Part shown: positions 33,869 to 42,956 of the stretch, piece after piece
Numbering within the stretch: the first letter of the stretch is position 1
Layout: each line of letters begins with the position of its first letter
Assembly: GCF_047246645.1 (NCBI RefSeq)
Contig: NZ_JBFOKR010000007.1
Coordinates: 62,001 to 126,000 of the forward strand
Direction of reading: 5' to 3'
Source: Ferdinandcohnia sp047246645
GTDB lineage: Bacteria > Bacillota > Bacilli > Bacillales > Bacillaceae_L
DNA length: 64,000 bases
Made by a program: the position numbers and the translations under genes
The notes under the pieces: generated by a model
Databases searched by the model: none
The model's input: only the letters and a program-made list of their open reading frames with translations
Told to the model about the DNA's origin: nothing

Positions 33869-34609
33869 ATGGATAGTGTAAAAGTTGAAAAAGTTAATAA
33901 GAAATACGGCAAAAAGACAGTTTTACAGGAGATCAGTCTTACAATCCCAGAAGGGACAATTTATGGATTCATTGGTCCTTCTGGTGCAGGAAAGACAACG
34001 TTAATAAAATTGATTGTGGGTATGGATTCACCTGATGATGGGGTTATACATGTTCTAGGTAGGAAAGTACCAAATCTTAAATTATTCCAAGATATTGGCT
34101 ATATGGCTCAGTCAGATTCCCTTTACACAGAGTTAACTGGTAGAGAGAATCTTTCCTTTTTCGCATCACTCTTTGGCTTATCAAAATCAGAAGTAAAAAA
34201 ACGAATTGATTATACCTCTCAGCTTGTTAATCTAACAGATGATTTAACCAAAAAGGTTTCAGCATACTCTGGGGGGATGAAAAGAAGATTGTCGCTAGCT
34301 ATTGCCCTTATTCAAGATCCTAAAATTATCATTTTAGATGAACCAACAGTTGGAATCGATCCAGAGGTAAGGCTTACTATTTGGAATGAACTATTCCGAT
34401 TGAAAAAAGAAGAAGGAAAGACAATTATTGTGACTACCCATGTAATGGAGGAAGCCGAACGATGTGACTTTATTACTATGGTTAGAGATGGAAGAATCTT
34501 AACAATAGGAACTCCGAAGGAATTAAAAGAAACGTATCAGGTTGATAGTTTTGATGAAGTTTTCTTACAGGCGGGGAGGGTTACAAATGAGAGTCTTGGC
34601 ATTAATTAA
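33869..34609 (+). CDS. ABC transporter ATP-binding protein (exporter type)
   Basis: A 246-residue ATPase with Walker A GPSGAGKT, Q-loop GYMAQ, signature SGGMKRRLSL, Walker B IIILDEPTVGIDP and switch TTHVMEEAERCDF. It is first in a three-gene operon with a permease (its start overlaps this stop by 23 bases) and a TetR repressor. Together these suggest export of a hydrophobic or toxic compound. The operator at 33823 precedes it. The class resembles multidrug and antibiotic ABC-2 exporters; the substrate cannot be inferred. Confidence 0.92.
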   Translation: MDSVKVEKVNKKYGKKTVLQEISLTIPEGTIYGFIGPSGAGKTTLIKLIVGMDSPDDGVIHVLGRKVPNLKLFQDIGYMAQSDSLYTELTGRENLSFFASLFGLSKSEVKKRIDYTSQLVNLTDDLTKKVSAYSGGMKRRLSLAIALIQDPKIIILDEPTVGIDPEVRLTIWNELFRLKKEEGKTIIVTTHVMEEAERCDFITMVRDGRILTIGTPKELKETYQVDSFDEVFLQAGRVTNESLGIN

Positions 34610-35648
34610 GAGAATTATTCAGCAATTAGTACGTGATAAACGTACGCTTGCCCTGTTATTTGTTGCGCCTTTACTAATCTTATCGCTAATGTACGTGTTA
34701 TTTAATAGTGAAGCCAGAGAACCGAAACTAGGGGTTTATCTACAAGATAGTACCCTTATTCAGGTACTTGAAGAAGCAGAAATTAATGTAACTGAATATG
34801 AAGAAAAAGTAGTTGTAGAGGAAGTAATTCTAGATGATGATCTTGATGGCTTTCTTATACAGGACGCTGATAGTGTCAACCTTACGCTAAGAAACAATGA
34901 TCCAACTTCAGCTAGGGCATTACAAATGAAGATTAATCAAATCCTTGCAGCAAATGTTCAAGCAAATCTTGTAAAGCAACTACCAGAAACGATAACTTTG
35001 CCGAATATAAAGCTTACTACTAAATATGTTTACGGAAGTAGTGAATCGGCATTTTTTGATATTCTTAGTCCTATACTAATTGGGTTCTTTGTGTTCTTTT
35101 TTGTATTCTTAATATCAGGAATCGGCCTTTTAAAGGAGCGAACCACTGGTACACTTGAGCGATTATTAGCCACACCCATTCGAAGAGCAGAAATTGTCAC
35201 GGCCTATTTAGCGGGCTTTGGGCTCTTTGCTGTTATTCAAACAATTATTATTGTTTTGTATGCTATAAATGTGTTAGATATAACACTTGTAGGTTCTATC
35301 TGGAATGTACTACTTATTAATTTACTGCTTGCATTAGTAGCGCTTTCACTCGGTATATTATTATCGGCGTTCGCTGCCTCGGAATTTCAGATGGTTCAGT
35401 TTATCCCGATTGCTATTATTCCACAAATTTTCTTTTCAGGAATTATACCGCTGGAAGGAATGGCCAATTGGTTACAGGCTATCGCTAAAGTAATGCCTTT
35501 ATACTATGCGGCTGATGCTCTTAAGGGAGTTATGTATATGGGCTATGCATTTAAGGATATTATTTTTAACCTCGGCGCTTTAGTACTATTTGCGGTGATT
35601 TTTATTGGGTTGAATTTAATCGCATTGAAAAAGTACCGTACATTATAG
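34587..35648 (+). CDS. ABC-2 type permease (exporter)
   Basis: A 353-residue integral membrane protein with one N-terminal helix, a large extracytoplasmic domain (about residues 45-170), then five helices near the C-terminus. The second-half motif LLKERTTGTLERLLATPIRRAEIV is the ABC-2 coupling helix region, and IPLEGMANWLQAIAKVMPLYYAADALKGVMYMG is typical near the end. ATG 34587 follows GGGGAGGG and overlaps the ATPase gene. It forms the membrane part of the exporter with the ATPase just upstream. Confidence 0.9.
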   Translation: MRVLALIKRIIQQLVRDKRTLALLFVAPLLILSLMYVLFNSEAREPKLGVYLQDSTLIQVLEEAEINVTEYEEKVVVEEVILDDDLDGFLIQDADSVNLTLRNNDPTSARALQMKINQILAANVQANLVKQLPETITLPNIKLTTKYVYGSSESAFFDILSPILIGFFVFFFVFLISGIGLLKERTTGTLERLLATPIRRAEIVTAYLAGFGLFAVIQTIIIVLYAINVLDITLVGSIWNVLLINLLLALVALSLGILLSAFAASEFQMVQFIPIAIIPQIFFSGIIPLEGMANWLQAIAKVMPLYYAADALKGVMYMGYAFKDIIFNLGALVLFAVIFIGLNLIALKKYRTL

Positions 35649-35671
35649 GTTTACGTAAGGAAGTGGGATTT

Positions 35672-36340
35672 TTGTCAAAGGATAATATGCTAGATGCATT
35701 AATAGAACAAACAAAACGATCAAAAAAACAGACAGATAAGCAACAGAAGATTGTTGAAACGGCTATAAAAATGTTTGCAGAAAAAGGCTATGCCAATACA
35801 TCCACGAGTGAAATCGCAAAAATTGCAGGTGTGGCGGAGGGAACAATTTTTCGTCACTATGGAACGAAAGATAACTTGTTATTATCCGTTATCCTGCCTT
35901 TTATTAAGGAGGCCCTGCCAAGCATGGCCGATAATGTATTTAAAGAAGTTATAAAAGATGAAAGTATAAAATTTGATGATTTCTTGAGAGGTCTTATTAA
36001 AAATCGAATAGAATTTGTTATGGAAAATCGAGAAATCTTCCAAGTCCTTGTAAAGGAACTAATGTATAGTGAGCAACTTAGGAAAGAGCTTTTTCCTCAT
36101 TTTTCAGAGGTCATAGTTAAGAGAATCTCTACATTAGTTGAAAAATATAAAGAGCGTAGAGAAATCATAAATCTACCAACAGAAACACTAGTGAGAATGT
36201 TTTTTACGCTATTTGGTGGCTATCTTGTTTCGAACTTTATCTTATTTTCAAATCGCCAAGAAATAAATGTTGATGTAGAAGTTGAAAATCTCGTTATGTT
36301 TGTGATGAACGGTATCGGCTCGAAAAACCAGGAGATGTAA
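35672..36340 (+). CDS. TetR-family repressor of the adjacent ABC exporter
   Basis: A 222-residue TetR regulator. The helix-turn-helix lies at about residues 24-70 (KIVETAIKMFAEKGYANTS, then EIAKIAGVAEGTIFRHYGTKDNLL), and the rest is the ligand-binding helical domain. TTG 35672 has AGGAAGTGG five to six bases upstream; the GTG at 35663 overlaps it. It lies 23 bases after the permease, in the same transcript. The perfect palindrome at 33823, covering the promoter start point, is the natural candidate for its binding site, which implies autoregulation. Confidence 0.9.
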   Translation: MSKDNMLDALIEQTKRSKKQTDKQQKIVETAIKMFAEKGYANTSTSEIAKIAGVAEGTIFRHYGTKDNLLLSVILPFIKEALPSMADNVFKEVIKDESIKFDDFLRGLIKNRIEFVMENREIFQVLVKELMYSEQLRKELFPHFSEVIVKRISTLVEKYKERREIINLPTETLVRMFFTLFGGYLVSNFILFSNRQEINVDVEVENLVMFVMNGIGSKNQEM

Positions 36341-36390
36341 GTCAACGGGTTCCGATAAGGGAGAGTAACATTACCATTAGAATATGAATT

Positions 36391-36428
36391 AGCAGCTAAT
36401 TCGCATTGCGATTGGTCTGCTTTTTTTA
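36391..36428 (+). terminator. Terminator of the TetR/ABC operon
   Basis: AGCAG/CTGCT outer stem with an inner pairing of TAATTCGCA against TTGCGATTGG, followed by seven T residues. The remaining gap 36429-36645 shows no gene. Confidence 0.7.
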
Positions 36429-36645
36429 TTGTCATATTAATTTATAATGAATTAAAATTTGAAATAACTGTACTTTTAGCATACCTGTTTTTATGAGAAC
36501 AATTATTATTGTCCACTATAAAATATCTGTGCCAAAATACAAGCAAGGGATTCCAGAGAAAAATTTTGAAATAAAGGAATTTTGTATCTGAGATAAATTT
36601 AGTAACAATAATCAATCAAATACGTCTAACTAAAGGGGTGTCAAA

Positions 36646-37032
36646 ATGACTAAATTTATAGTAAGCCTAATACTGATGGTATTTTTGTTCAGTTTATCAG
36701 GTTGTGATAGTTCGGAAACCAATACCTCGGTTTCGAAGCATCCAGATGCAGAAGAAGTATTGCGTCTTTATAAAAATGCAGATATTTTTCAATGGGAAGG
36801 GTTAATTTATAAAACAGATATTGATTGGGTAAATGAATTAGAACTTTCAAAGAAAGAGTTGATTGGCGAGATAACAGAATTATTTACAAACGAAGACACA
36901 AACTCATTTAAAAATGGTATGGCAAACAAATTACCAGTAGGAGCAAAAATTTATTCAACAAACGAAAATGGCATTTTGATTGTAGAATACAAAGATGAAG
37001 AAAAGTATTATTTAGCCTTGGTCGAAGGGTAA
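36646..37032 (+). CDS. Small lipoprotein of unknown function
   Basis: A 128-residue protein with a signal sequence and lipobox FSLSGC at residues 15-20, so it should be acylated at Cys20 and anchored outside. The mature part (residues 30-128) is soluble, acidic and of no recognisable family. ATG follows AAAGGGGTG. A weak hairpin near 37056-37083 (GACAGC/GCTGTT, then TTTT) may end it. Single gene between terminators. Confidence 0.75.
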   Translation: MTKFIVSLILMVFLFSLSGCDSSETNTSVSKHPDAEEVLRLYKNADIFQWEGLIYKTDIDWVNELELSKKELIGEITELFTNEDTNSFKNGMANKLPVGAKIYSTNENGILIVEYKDEEKYYLALVEG

Positions 37033-37226
37033 AAAGGGTTAGGTTTATATTTGAAGACAGCTTTGGATAATACCGATGCTGTTTTTTATGATTTAGTATA
37101 TTTTTCAACTGATTTCTTATCGCTATTTACCTTGCCATTTTACCTAATTTAATTGATTTTCTCTCTCAAAACGGAACCCTTTAGAAGTGAGTCCTCTAGC
37201 TATATGACAACATTGCTAAGTACGCC

Positions 37227-38411
37227 CTATACATCTTCCTTATATTCATTCCCCGTCTCACGATCTGTGACCCTACTAATACATACTAATGCCAAGAGAA
37301 GGCTGCATGCTGCCGTTATGAATAAGACACTAAAGCCAAATAAATCAATAAACAACCCAATAGTAGGGGGAGATACAATAGCTGCTAAAGAGGAGACCAG
37401 ATAATATAAACCGGTCCTTGTTCCAAAACTGTTACTGCCTCCGGTCGAAATGATAAACGGATAAGCATTAATATTAACGCAAGCCCAAAATAAGCCGCCC
37501 ATAAATAATATTGTCCGCAAGTATAATACTGACTCAACCCAATTAAGCAATGTAAATGAAATAATTAAACCAATTATTCCAACGATGATTACCCTCTTCT
37601 TTCCGAATTTTGCTCCAAGTAATCCACTTGGGATAGCTGATATTACGAAACTAAGCGAGAAAAATGTTAAGGAAAAGGCAGAAGCACTCTTAGATAATCC
37701 AAGTTCATTGACTCCGTATAAAGTAAATAATGCTTCCATCCCTTGAATGGCAATAAACCAGAAGAAAATGGCTGCTAGTAAAAAAAGGGTAGAATTATTT
37801 AATTCTTCCTTGTAATTTATTTTTGGGATGGTTGTTTGTGAATACGTTATCGCATCACGATGTTCTTTTATTTTTGTGAAAAGGATCCATAATACAAGGA
37901 GAAACACAACAGCGACTGCAAGGAATGGGAGAGACTCGTCTTTACTAAATAAAAATGATCCGGCACTAAACGCAAAAATGGCGCCACAGCCACCCATAAA
38001 GTTGATAATTCCATTTGCTTTTGTTTGCTTGTGTTGGGGAGTAATATCTGGCATAAGTGCAATCGTTGGGGAACGAAAAATGGCCATAGATAAGTTCATA
38101 CTTATCATGAAGATAAGTAACATAAGTAGACTGGTATGAAAGGGAATAAGTGCAAAAAACAACGAAGCAAGCGGTATTCCAACTAATATATAAGGCATAC
38201 GTCTCCCGTAACGTGTACGTGTACGGTCACTGCGCCGACCAATATATGGCTGTAAGAAGAGTGCAATGTAATTATCAATAGTCATAAGAAAGCCAATTAA
38301 AGCTGTACTAGATAGATAATTATCTAGAAAAAAAGGCACAAAGCCATTATACAAAGACCATCCAAGACTGATACTGAAAAATCCAAATCCTAACAGCCAC
38401 GTTTTTTTCAT
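37227..38411 (-). CDS. Major facilitator transporter (GPH/sucrose-permease-like)
   Basis: A 394-residue protein with about 12 hydrophobic helices. The loop SDRTRTRYGRRMPYILVG after the second helix pair resembles the signature of the sucrose/maltose (GPH-like) transporters, which import sugars with protons, but the closing helices are also like general MFS proteins. ATG 38411 is chosen because GAGGAGCG lies seven bases upstream; the frame continues 66 bases further without a ribosome binding site. Single gene, minus strand. Substrate not inferable. Confidence 0.8.
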   Translation of the reverse strand: MKKTWLLGFGFFSISLGWSLYNGFVPFFLDNYLSSTALIGFLMTIDNYIALFLQPYIGRRSDRTRTRYGRRMPYILVGIPLASLFFALIPFHTSLLMLLIFMISMNLSMAIFRSPTIALMPDITPQHKQTKANGIINFMGGCGAIFAFSAGSFLFSKDESLPFLAVAVVFLLVLWILFTKIKEHRDAITYSQTTIPKINYKEELNNSTLFLLAAIFFWFIAIQGMEALFTLYGVNELGLSKSASAFSLTFFSLSFVISAIPSGLLGAKFGKKRVIIVGIIGLIISFTLLNWVESVLYLRTILFMGGLFWACVNINAYPFIISTGGSNSFGTRTGLYYLVSSLAAIVSPPTIGLFIDLFGFSVLFITAACSLLLALVCISRVTDRETGNEYKEDV

Positions 38412-38676
38412 AGAGACGCTCCTCGCTGATATATTCGTACTAGATAGTAAAAAAGAAGTACTACTAATAGTATGCAAGGGGGGTTCCTCATTTGCTTGGC
38501 TAATGGAAAGTATAAAAAATACTTTCTAAACGTAAAAGTGAAGCTATCGCTTTGCCATTGCTCTTTTCTATATATCTCATTTATTGTCTAGGCCTTGGTT
38601 TTAAATGCTTTTATGCAATAATATTTTCAACAACATGATACACTACTATATATAGAATATTTGAGCGGGTGCAAAC

Positions 38677-40605
38677 ATGAATAATAGACAGAAGGAATTA
38701 CTTAGAATATTGCTTCTCAAGGAAAAAGGAGCGAACCAAATAAGAGAGCTGTCGGAAGAACTGGATTGCGCTGAAAAGACTGTTAGAAATGATTTAGATG
38801 TACTTGAAAAGTATCTTCAAGATTATCCAGTTACGAGGCTGATAAGAAAGCCGGGATATGGAATTTCCATTACTATTGATCCGGAAAGCCGTTCAAAAAT
38901 AGTCAGCGATTTGTTTTCAAGTGAGCAAAAAACTAACGAGGAACGTCTAATGGAAATAGCTTATGAGTTATTAACTAGTAATAAGGCTATTACACTTCAA
39001 TATTTAGCTGATAGATATTTTGTTCCAAAAGCAGCAATTAAGAAAGATTTAGAAATTATAACTACTTGGTTTGAGCGATTTAATATTGACCTCATTTCAA
39101 AGCCTCGCCTAGGAAATTTGATTCAGGGCAGTGAATTAGATAAACGAAATGCTCTGGCACATTTATCAAAAATGATTCCTTATTTAGATAATGAAAAGAA
39201 CTATGTGTTAGATCTGTTCTTACCATATGAAGTATCAACTGTTCGAAAAGCACTTGTTGAAATGGAGAAGAAGTTTTCCATGGCATTGACTGAAGACGCA
39301 GTCGAAAGCCTTTTAGTTCATGCTCTTATTATGGTAAAAAGAACAAGACAAAAATCACCAGTATTTGTGGAGGAAACCGAAAGGGAATCTGTTAGTGAAA
39401 AGCAAGAGTACCAATTTGCTCTGTGGTTTTTTGAACAGCTTCAAACTACTTTTCGAATTACGTTCCCAAACGAAGAACGTGTTTATTTTACGTGGCATCT
39501 TATTAGTAGTAAACGAATAGATGAACGAGTAGATTTGGCTGGACAAAATAATACAAATCAAATTGTAACAAATTTAATTGCAAAGATGAGTAGATTAACA
39601 TTATTTGATTTTGAACAGGACTCTATCTTGAAAAACGGGCTCGCTGTCCATTTTCATTCTGTATTAAACCGGTTAACATATGGATTCCCAATTACGAACC
39701 CATTGCTTTCCAATATAAAGAAAATGTATCCTTACATGTTTAATATGGCAATCTTAGCACTTGAAGAAACTAAAGAGAATTATTCAATAGAAATACCCGA
39801 AGATGAGATTGCGTATATTGTGCTTCATTTTCAAGCTTCAATTGAAAGAATGGAAGGTAGGAAAAGTGATAAAAAGAAAGCATTAATTGTTTGCCATATG
39901 GGAATTGGGATGTCGCATTTGTTGGAAGCGAAAATTGAACAACAATATCAAAATATTGAGGTTGTTGCTTGTATTGGTAAATCAGAAGTAAGTGAATTTA
40001 TAAATACTCAAAAGACAGATTTTATCATATCTACGATCCATTTGGATCATGTAAAGGTGGACCATATTGTAATTTCTCCATTGTTTGGACAAGAAGATAA
40101 GAAGAAATTAAGTAAGTTTATAGAAGAGATTGTTCTAAATAAGAAAATCTCTGAAGAGAATCATGTCTTTTCAGAGTTTATCCATGAAGATCTAATGCTG
40201 TTTGGACTAAAAAAGGAACACAGATATGAGGTAGTGGAAATGCTAGCTAGTAGGCTAGCAAGCAAGGGCTATGTTGAGAAAAATTTTATCCATAATGCAG
40301 TAAATCGGGAAAGAAAATCTGCAACCGCTATTGGGGGAGGAATTGCAATTCCCCATGGCGATCCAAAGTTAATTCGAGAGTCCGCTGTAGCTGTTGCAAT
40401 CCTCGAGGAACCTCTTGAATGGGGCGATGAATTTGTTTCCGTAGTATTTATGCTTGCTCTATCTAAGGACAAAAAAGAGGATATTAAAAATGTAATAGGA
40501 AAAATTGCCGTAATGAGTGAATCGCCATTACTTGTTCAAGAACTAATCGAATCAAAAAATTATCAGCATTTTATACAAACATTAGCAAATGATAAAAGGG
40601 AGTAG
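38677..40605 (+). CDS. PRD-containing PTS transcriptional activator (MtlR/ManR-type)
   Basis: A 642-residue regulator. Order: N-terminal helix-turn-helix (residues 3-62) and Mga-like helix-turn-helix (about 75-155), two PRD domains with phosphorylatable His (about 175-285 and 295-400), a PTS EIIB-like domain with CHMGIGMSH (about 405-490), and an EIIA-like domain with GGGIAIPHGDP (about 500-640). This is the MtlR/ManR class, activated by PTS phosphorylation and controlling a linked PTS operon. The EII gene begins 348 bases downstream on the same strand. It ends at a strong terminator. Confidence 0.88.
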   Translation: MNNRQKELLRILLLKEKGANQIRELSEELDCAEKTVRNDLDVLEKYLQDYPVTRLIRKPGYGISITIDPESRSKIVSDLFSSEQKTNEERLMEIAYELLTSNKAITLQYLADRYFVPKAAIKKDLEIITTWFERFNIDLISKPRLGNLIQGSELDKRNALAHLSKMIPYLDNEKNYVLDLFLPYEVSTVRKALVEMEKKFSMALTEDAVESLLVHALIMVKRTRQKSPVFVEETERESVSEKQEYQFALWFFEQLQTTFRITFPNEERVYFTWHLISSKRIDERVDLAGQNNTNQIVTNLIAKMSRLTLFDFEQDSILKNGLAVHFHSVLNRLTYGFPITNPLLSNIKKMYPYMFNMAILALEETKENYSIEIPEDEIAYIVLHFQASIERMEGRKSDKKKALIVCHMGIGMSHLLEAKIEQQYQNIEVVACIGKSEVSEFINTQKTDFIISTIHLDHVKVDHIVISPLFGQEDKKKLSKFIEEIVLNKKISEENHVFSEFIHEDLMLFGLKKEHRYEVVEMLASRLASKGYVEKNFIHNAVNRERKSATAIGGGIAIPHGDPKLIRESAVAVAILEEPLEWGDEFVSVVFMLALSKDKKEDIKNVIGKIAVMSESPLLVQELIESKNYQHFIQTLANDKRE

Positions 40606-40606
40606 G

Positions 40607-40640
40607 TAGAGTGAATCAAAAAAAGATTCACTCTATTTTT
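40607..40640 (+). terminator. Terminator after the PRD regulator
   Basis: Perfect 11-bp stem TAGAGTGAATC/GATTCACTCTA with an A-rich loop and TTTTTATT tail. Confidence 0.85.
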
Positions 40641-40650
40641 ATTTAAAACA

Positions 40651-40675
40651 TTTTTACCGTAGTATCCGGTAAAAA
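40651..40675. promoter_or_regulatory. 9-bp inverted repeat, possible activator site for the PTS operon
   Basis: TTTTTACCG-N7-CGGTAAAAA, perfect. Lies after the regulator terminator and about 280 bp before the PTS gene, a plausible but unproven binding site for the PRD regulator. Confidence 0.4.
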
Positions 40676-40739
40676 TAAATAATATTAGATGGACAAGAAC
40701 CATTTATTATATAAGTAAGCGATTACTAGATAATCCCTT

Positions 40740-40842
40740 TTTAACTTTATTCAGCAGAAGACCCTACTTCTATAAGTGGGGGAGAATGCAAAATGAGTTT
40801 ACAATTCATTCAGGGTTCAAACTCCGACTGAATAAAGTTAAA
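40740..40842. repeat. 103-bp element bounded by a 15-bp inverted repeat
   Basis: TTTAACTTTATTCAG at 40740-40754 is exactly inverted at 40828-40842. Inside are two further hairpins: CCCTACTT/AAGTGGGG (40762-40781) and AATGA/TCATT. The whole could fold as a multi-branch RNA or be a small miniature-element-like insertion. It directly abuts the structured leader at 40843. Confidence 0.7.
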
Positions 40843-40935
40843 GCCTCCGGCGGATGCCTCGATTTTTAAAAGGAAATTTTTCGAGCAAGCTCGAAAAAAA
40901 TCGGGCGCAAATACGCCAAGGCGCATTTAATTACA
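40843..40935 (+). promoter_or_regulatory. Structured leader element (copy B of the CCGGCGGA...GCCAAGG family)
   Basis: Begins GCCTCCGGCGGATGCC, contains the hairpin TTTTTCGAGC/GCTCGAAAAA (40878-40899) nested in CGATTTTT/AAAATCG, then GGGCGCAAATACGCCAAGG, ending 32 bases before the PTS start codon. Same block order as 11560-11643, with different internal stem sequences. The 348-bp gap 40606-40953 is otherwise gene-free. Confidence 0.5.
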
Positions 40936-40953
40936 TCTAGAGGAGGAAGCATA

Positions 40954-42885
40954 ATGGGAAAGATTTTAGCTGTTACTGCTTGTCCAGTTGGAATCGCTCA
41001 CACGTATATGGCTGCTGAAAATTTACAAAAAGCAGGAGAAGCGTTGGGCGTAGACATAAAAGTAGAAACACAAGGCTCTATTGGAGTTGAAAATGCATTA
41101 ACGGAACAAGATATTGCTGAAGCAGATGGTATTATTATTGCTGCAGATAAAGAAGTTTCAAAAGACCGCTTTGCAGGTAAGCGAGTAATTGTAACTGGAG
41201 TTCAAGAAGGAATTCGTAAGCCAGAAGAACTCATAAAGAGAATCCAAAATGGTGATGCACCAGTTTATAAGGCAGGTCAAGCATCAGCAGGAGGAGCTAG
41301 CAAAAGCACAAAGAAAGAAAACCCAATATACAAACACCTTATGAATGGTGTATCTTACATGGTTCCATTCATTGTGGTTGGGGGACTTTTAATTGCCCTA
41401 GCGTTAACTCTTGGTGGGGAACAAACTCCAGGAGGAATTGTCATTCCAGAGGATTCAATTTGGAAGCAAGTTGAAGCACTTGGTGGAACAGCATTCATGT
41501 TCATGGTGCCTATTTTAGCAGGTTTCATTGCGGTAAGTATTGCTGATAGACCAGGACTTGTGCCAGGTATGATAGGTGGATATATCGCAGCAAACGGTAG
41601 TTTTTATGGAAGTGAAGCAGGCGCTGGTTTTATCGGTGGTATACTTGCAGGTTTCTTAGCAGGGTATGTAGCCTTAGCGATTAAGAAGATTAAGGTTCCA
41701 AAAGCAGTTCAGCCGGTAATGCCTATAATCTTTATTCCAATTTTATCAACTGTAATTGTTGGTTTACTATTTATTTATGTAATCGGTGCTCCAGTAGCAC
41801 AGGTATTTGAGGCATTAACTGCATGGCTTGCAGGAATGCAGGGTGGAAGTTCAATATTCCTTGCAATGATTCTTGGTGCGATGATTGCGATTGACATGGG
41901 TGGTCCATTCAATAAGGTTGCATTTTTATTTGGATCAGCAATGATTGCAGAAGGTAACTATGAAATCATGGGTCCGATTGCTGTTGCAATCTGTATTCCT
42001 CCAATTGGACTTGGATTAGCTACTTTCATTAACAAGCGTAAGTTCCGTCAAAATGAAAGAGAAGCTGGTAAAGCTTCATTTACAATGGGGTTATTCGGTA
42101 TAACTGAAGGTGCAATTCCGTTTGCAGCACAGGATCCGCTTCGTGTAATTCCAAGTATTGTAGTTGGTTCTATGGTAGGTTCTGTTATCGCAATGCTTGC
42201 AAATGTAGGTGACAGAGTTGCTCATGGTGGTCCAATAGTTGCTGTATTAGGTGCAGTAGATAATGTATTAATGTTCTTTGTTGCCGCTATTGTTGGTGCA
42301 GTAGTAACAGCATTAATGGTAACAGCATTGAAGAAGGATGTTGAAGGGGCTACAGTTGAAAACGTAGTAACTACTACTCCTGTTCAAGAACAGGTTAAAA
42401 CAGAAGCTCCAGTTTTAAATACGGATATTCAAAAACTTACTGATATTACTAACTTAGATTTAATTGATGTTGATTTAGATGGATCAACACGTGATGATGT
42501 TATTGACGAGTTAATCGAAAAATTCAATGCGAATGGTATTTTAAGTTCTAAACAAGGGTTTAAAGAAGCGATTTTAAAGCGTGAAGGCGAAAGTTCAACA
42601 GGTCTTGGTATGAACATTGCGATTCCTCATGGTAAATCTAATGCAGTGAAAAGACCAGCAGTTGCTTTTGGTATTAAGCGTGATGGAGTTGACTGGAAGA
42701 GTTTAGACGGAACAGATGCTAAGTTAATCTTTATGATTGCTGTTCCAGTGGAAGCTGCTGGTGACGCACACCTTAAAATCCTTCAAATGCTGTCTAGAAA
42801 ATTAATGGATGACAGCTTTAGAGAACAGTTATTAGCGGTTGCTTCAAAAGAGGAAGCTTACAAGCTGCTTGAAAACGTACAATAA
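40954..42885 (+). CDS. PTS fructose-type EIIBCA transporter
   Basis: A single-chain permease of the fructose PTS family that imports and phosphorylates a sugar. Domain order is EIIB (residues 1-100, phosphoacceptor Cys10 in CPVGIAHT), EIIC (about 125-465, some ten helices, with DMGGPFNKVAFLFG and FGITEGAIPFAAQDP) and EIIA (about 490-643, active His559 in NIAIPHGKS). The linker between EIIC and EIIA is long and acidic. ATG follows AGAGGAGG. It is preceded by a PRD activator and followed by a SIS-domain protein and a HAD phosphatase, suggesting an unusual PTS sugar rather than plain fructose. Confidence 0.92.
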   Translation: MGKILAVTACPVGIAHTYMAAENLQKAGEALGVDIKVETQGSIGVENALTEQDIAEADGIIIAADKEVSKDRFAGKRVIVTGVQEGIRKPEELIKRIQNGDAPVYKAGQASAGGASKSTKKENPIYKHLMNGVSYMVPFIVVGGLLIALALTLGGEQTPGGIVIPEDSIWKQVEALGGTAFMFMVPILAGFIAVSIADRPGLVPGMIGGYIAANGSFYGSEAGAGFIGGILAGFLAGYVALAIKKIKVPKAVQPVMPIIFIPILSTVIVGLLFIYVIGAPVAQVFEALTAWLAGMQGGSSIFLAMILGAMIAIDMGGPFNKVAFLFGSAMIAEGNYEIMGPIAVAICIPPIGLGLATFINKRKFRQNEREAGKASFTMGLFGITEGAIPFAAQDPLRVIPSIVVGSMVGSVIAMLANVGDRVAHGGPIVAVLGAVDNVLMFFVAAIVGAVVTALMVTALKKDVEGATVENVVTTTPVQEQVKTEAPVLNTDIQKLTDITNLDLIDVDLDGSTRDDVIDELIEKFNANGILSSKQGFKEAILKREGESSTGLGMNIAIPHGKSNAVKRPAVAFGIKRDGVDWKSLDGTDAKLIFMIAVPVEAAGDAHLKILQMLSRKLMDDSFREQLLAVASKEEAYKLLENVQ

Positions 42886-42892
42886 TGTTGAC

Positions 42893-42926
42893 GGGAAAGA
42901 GAGCAAACTAATGGCTCTCTTTTCCT
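42893..42926 (+). terminator. Hairpin between PTS and SIS genes (attenuator-like)
   Basis: GGAAAGAGAGC pairs with GCTCTCTTTTCC; lies 31 bases before the next start, so may give partial read-through. Confidence 0.75.
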
Positions 42927-42956
42927 ATATATAACTTTAAATAGGGAGTGGCAGCA

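Noticed and set aside
37056..37088. Terminator after the lipoprotein gene
   Set aside because: Stem is only six base pairs with a long loop; mentioned in the gene entry but not listed as a feature.
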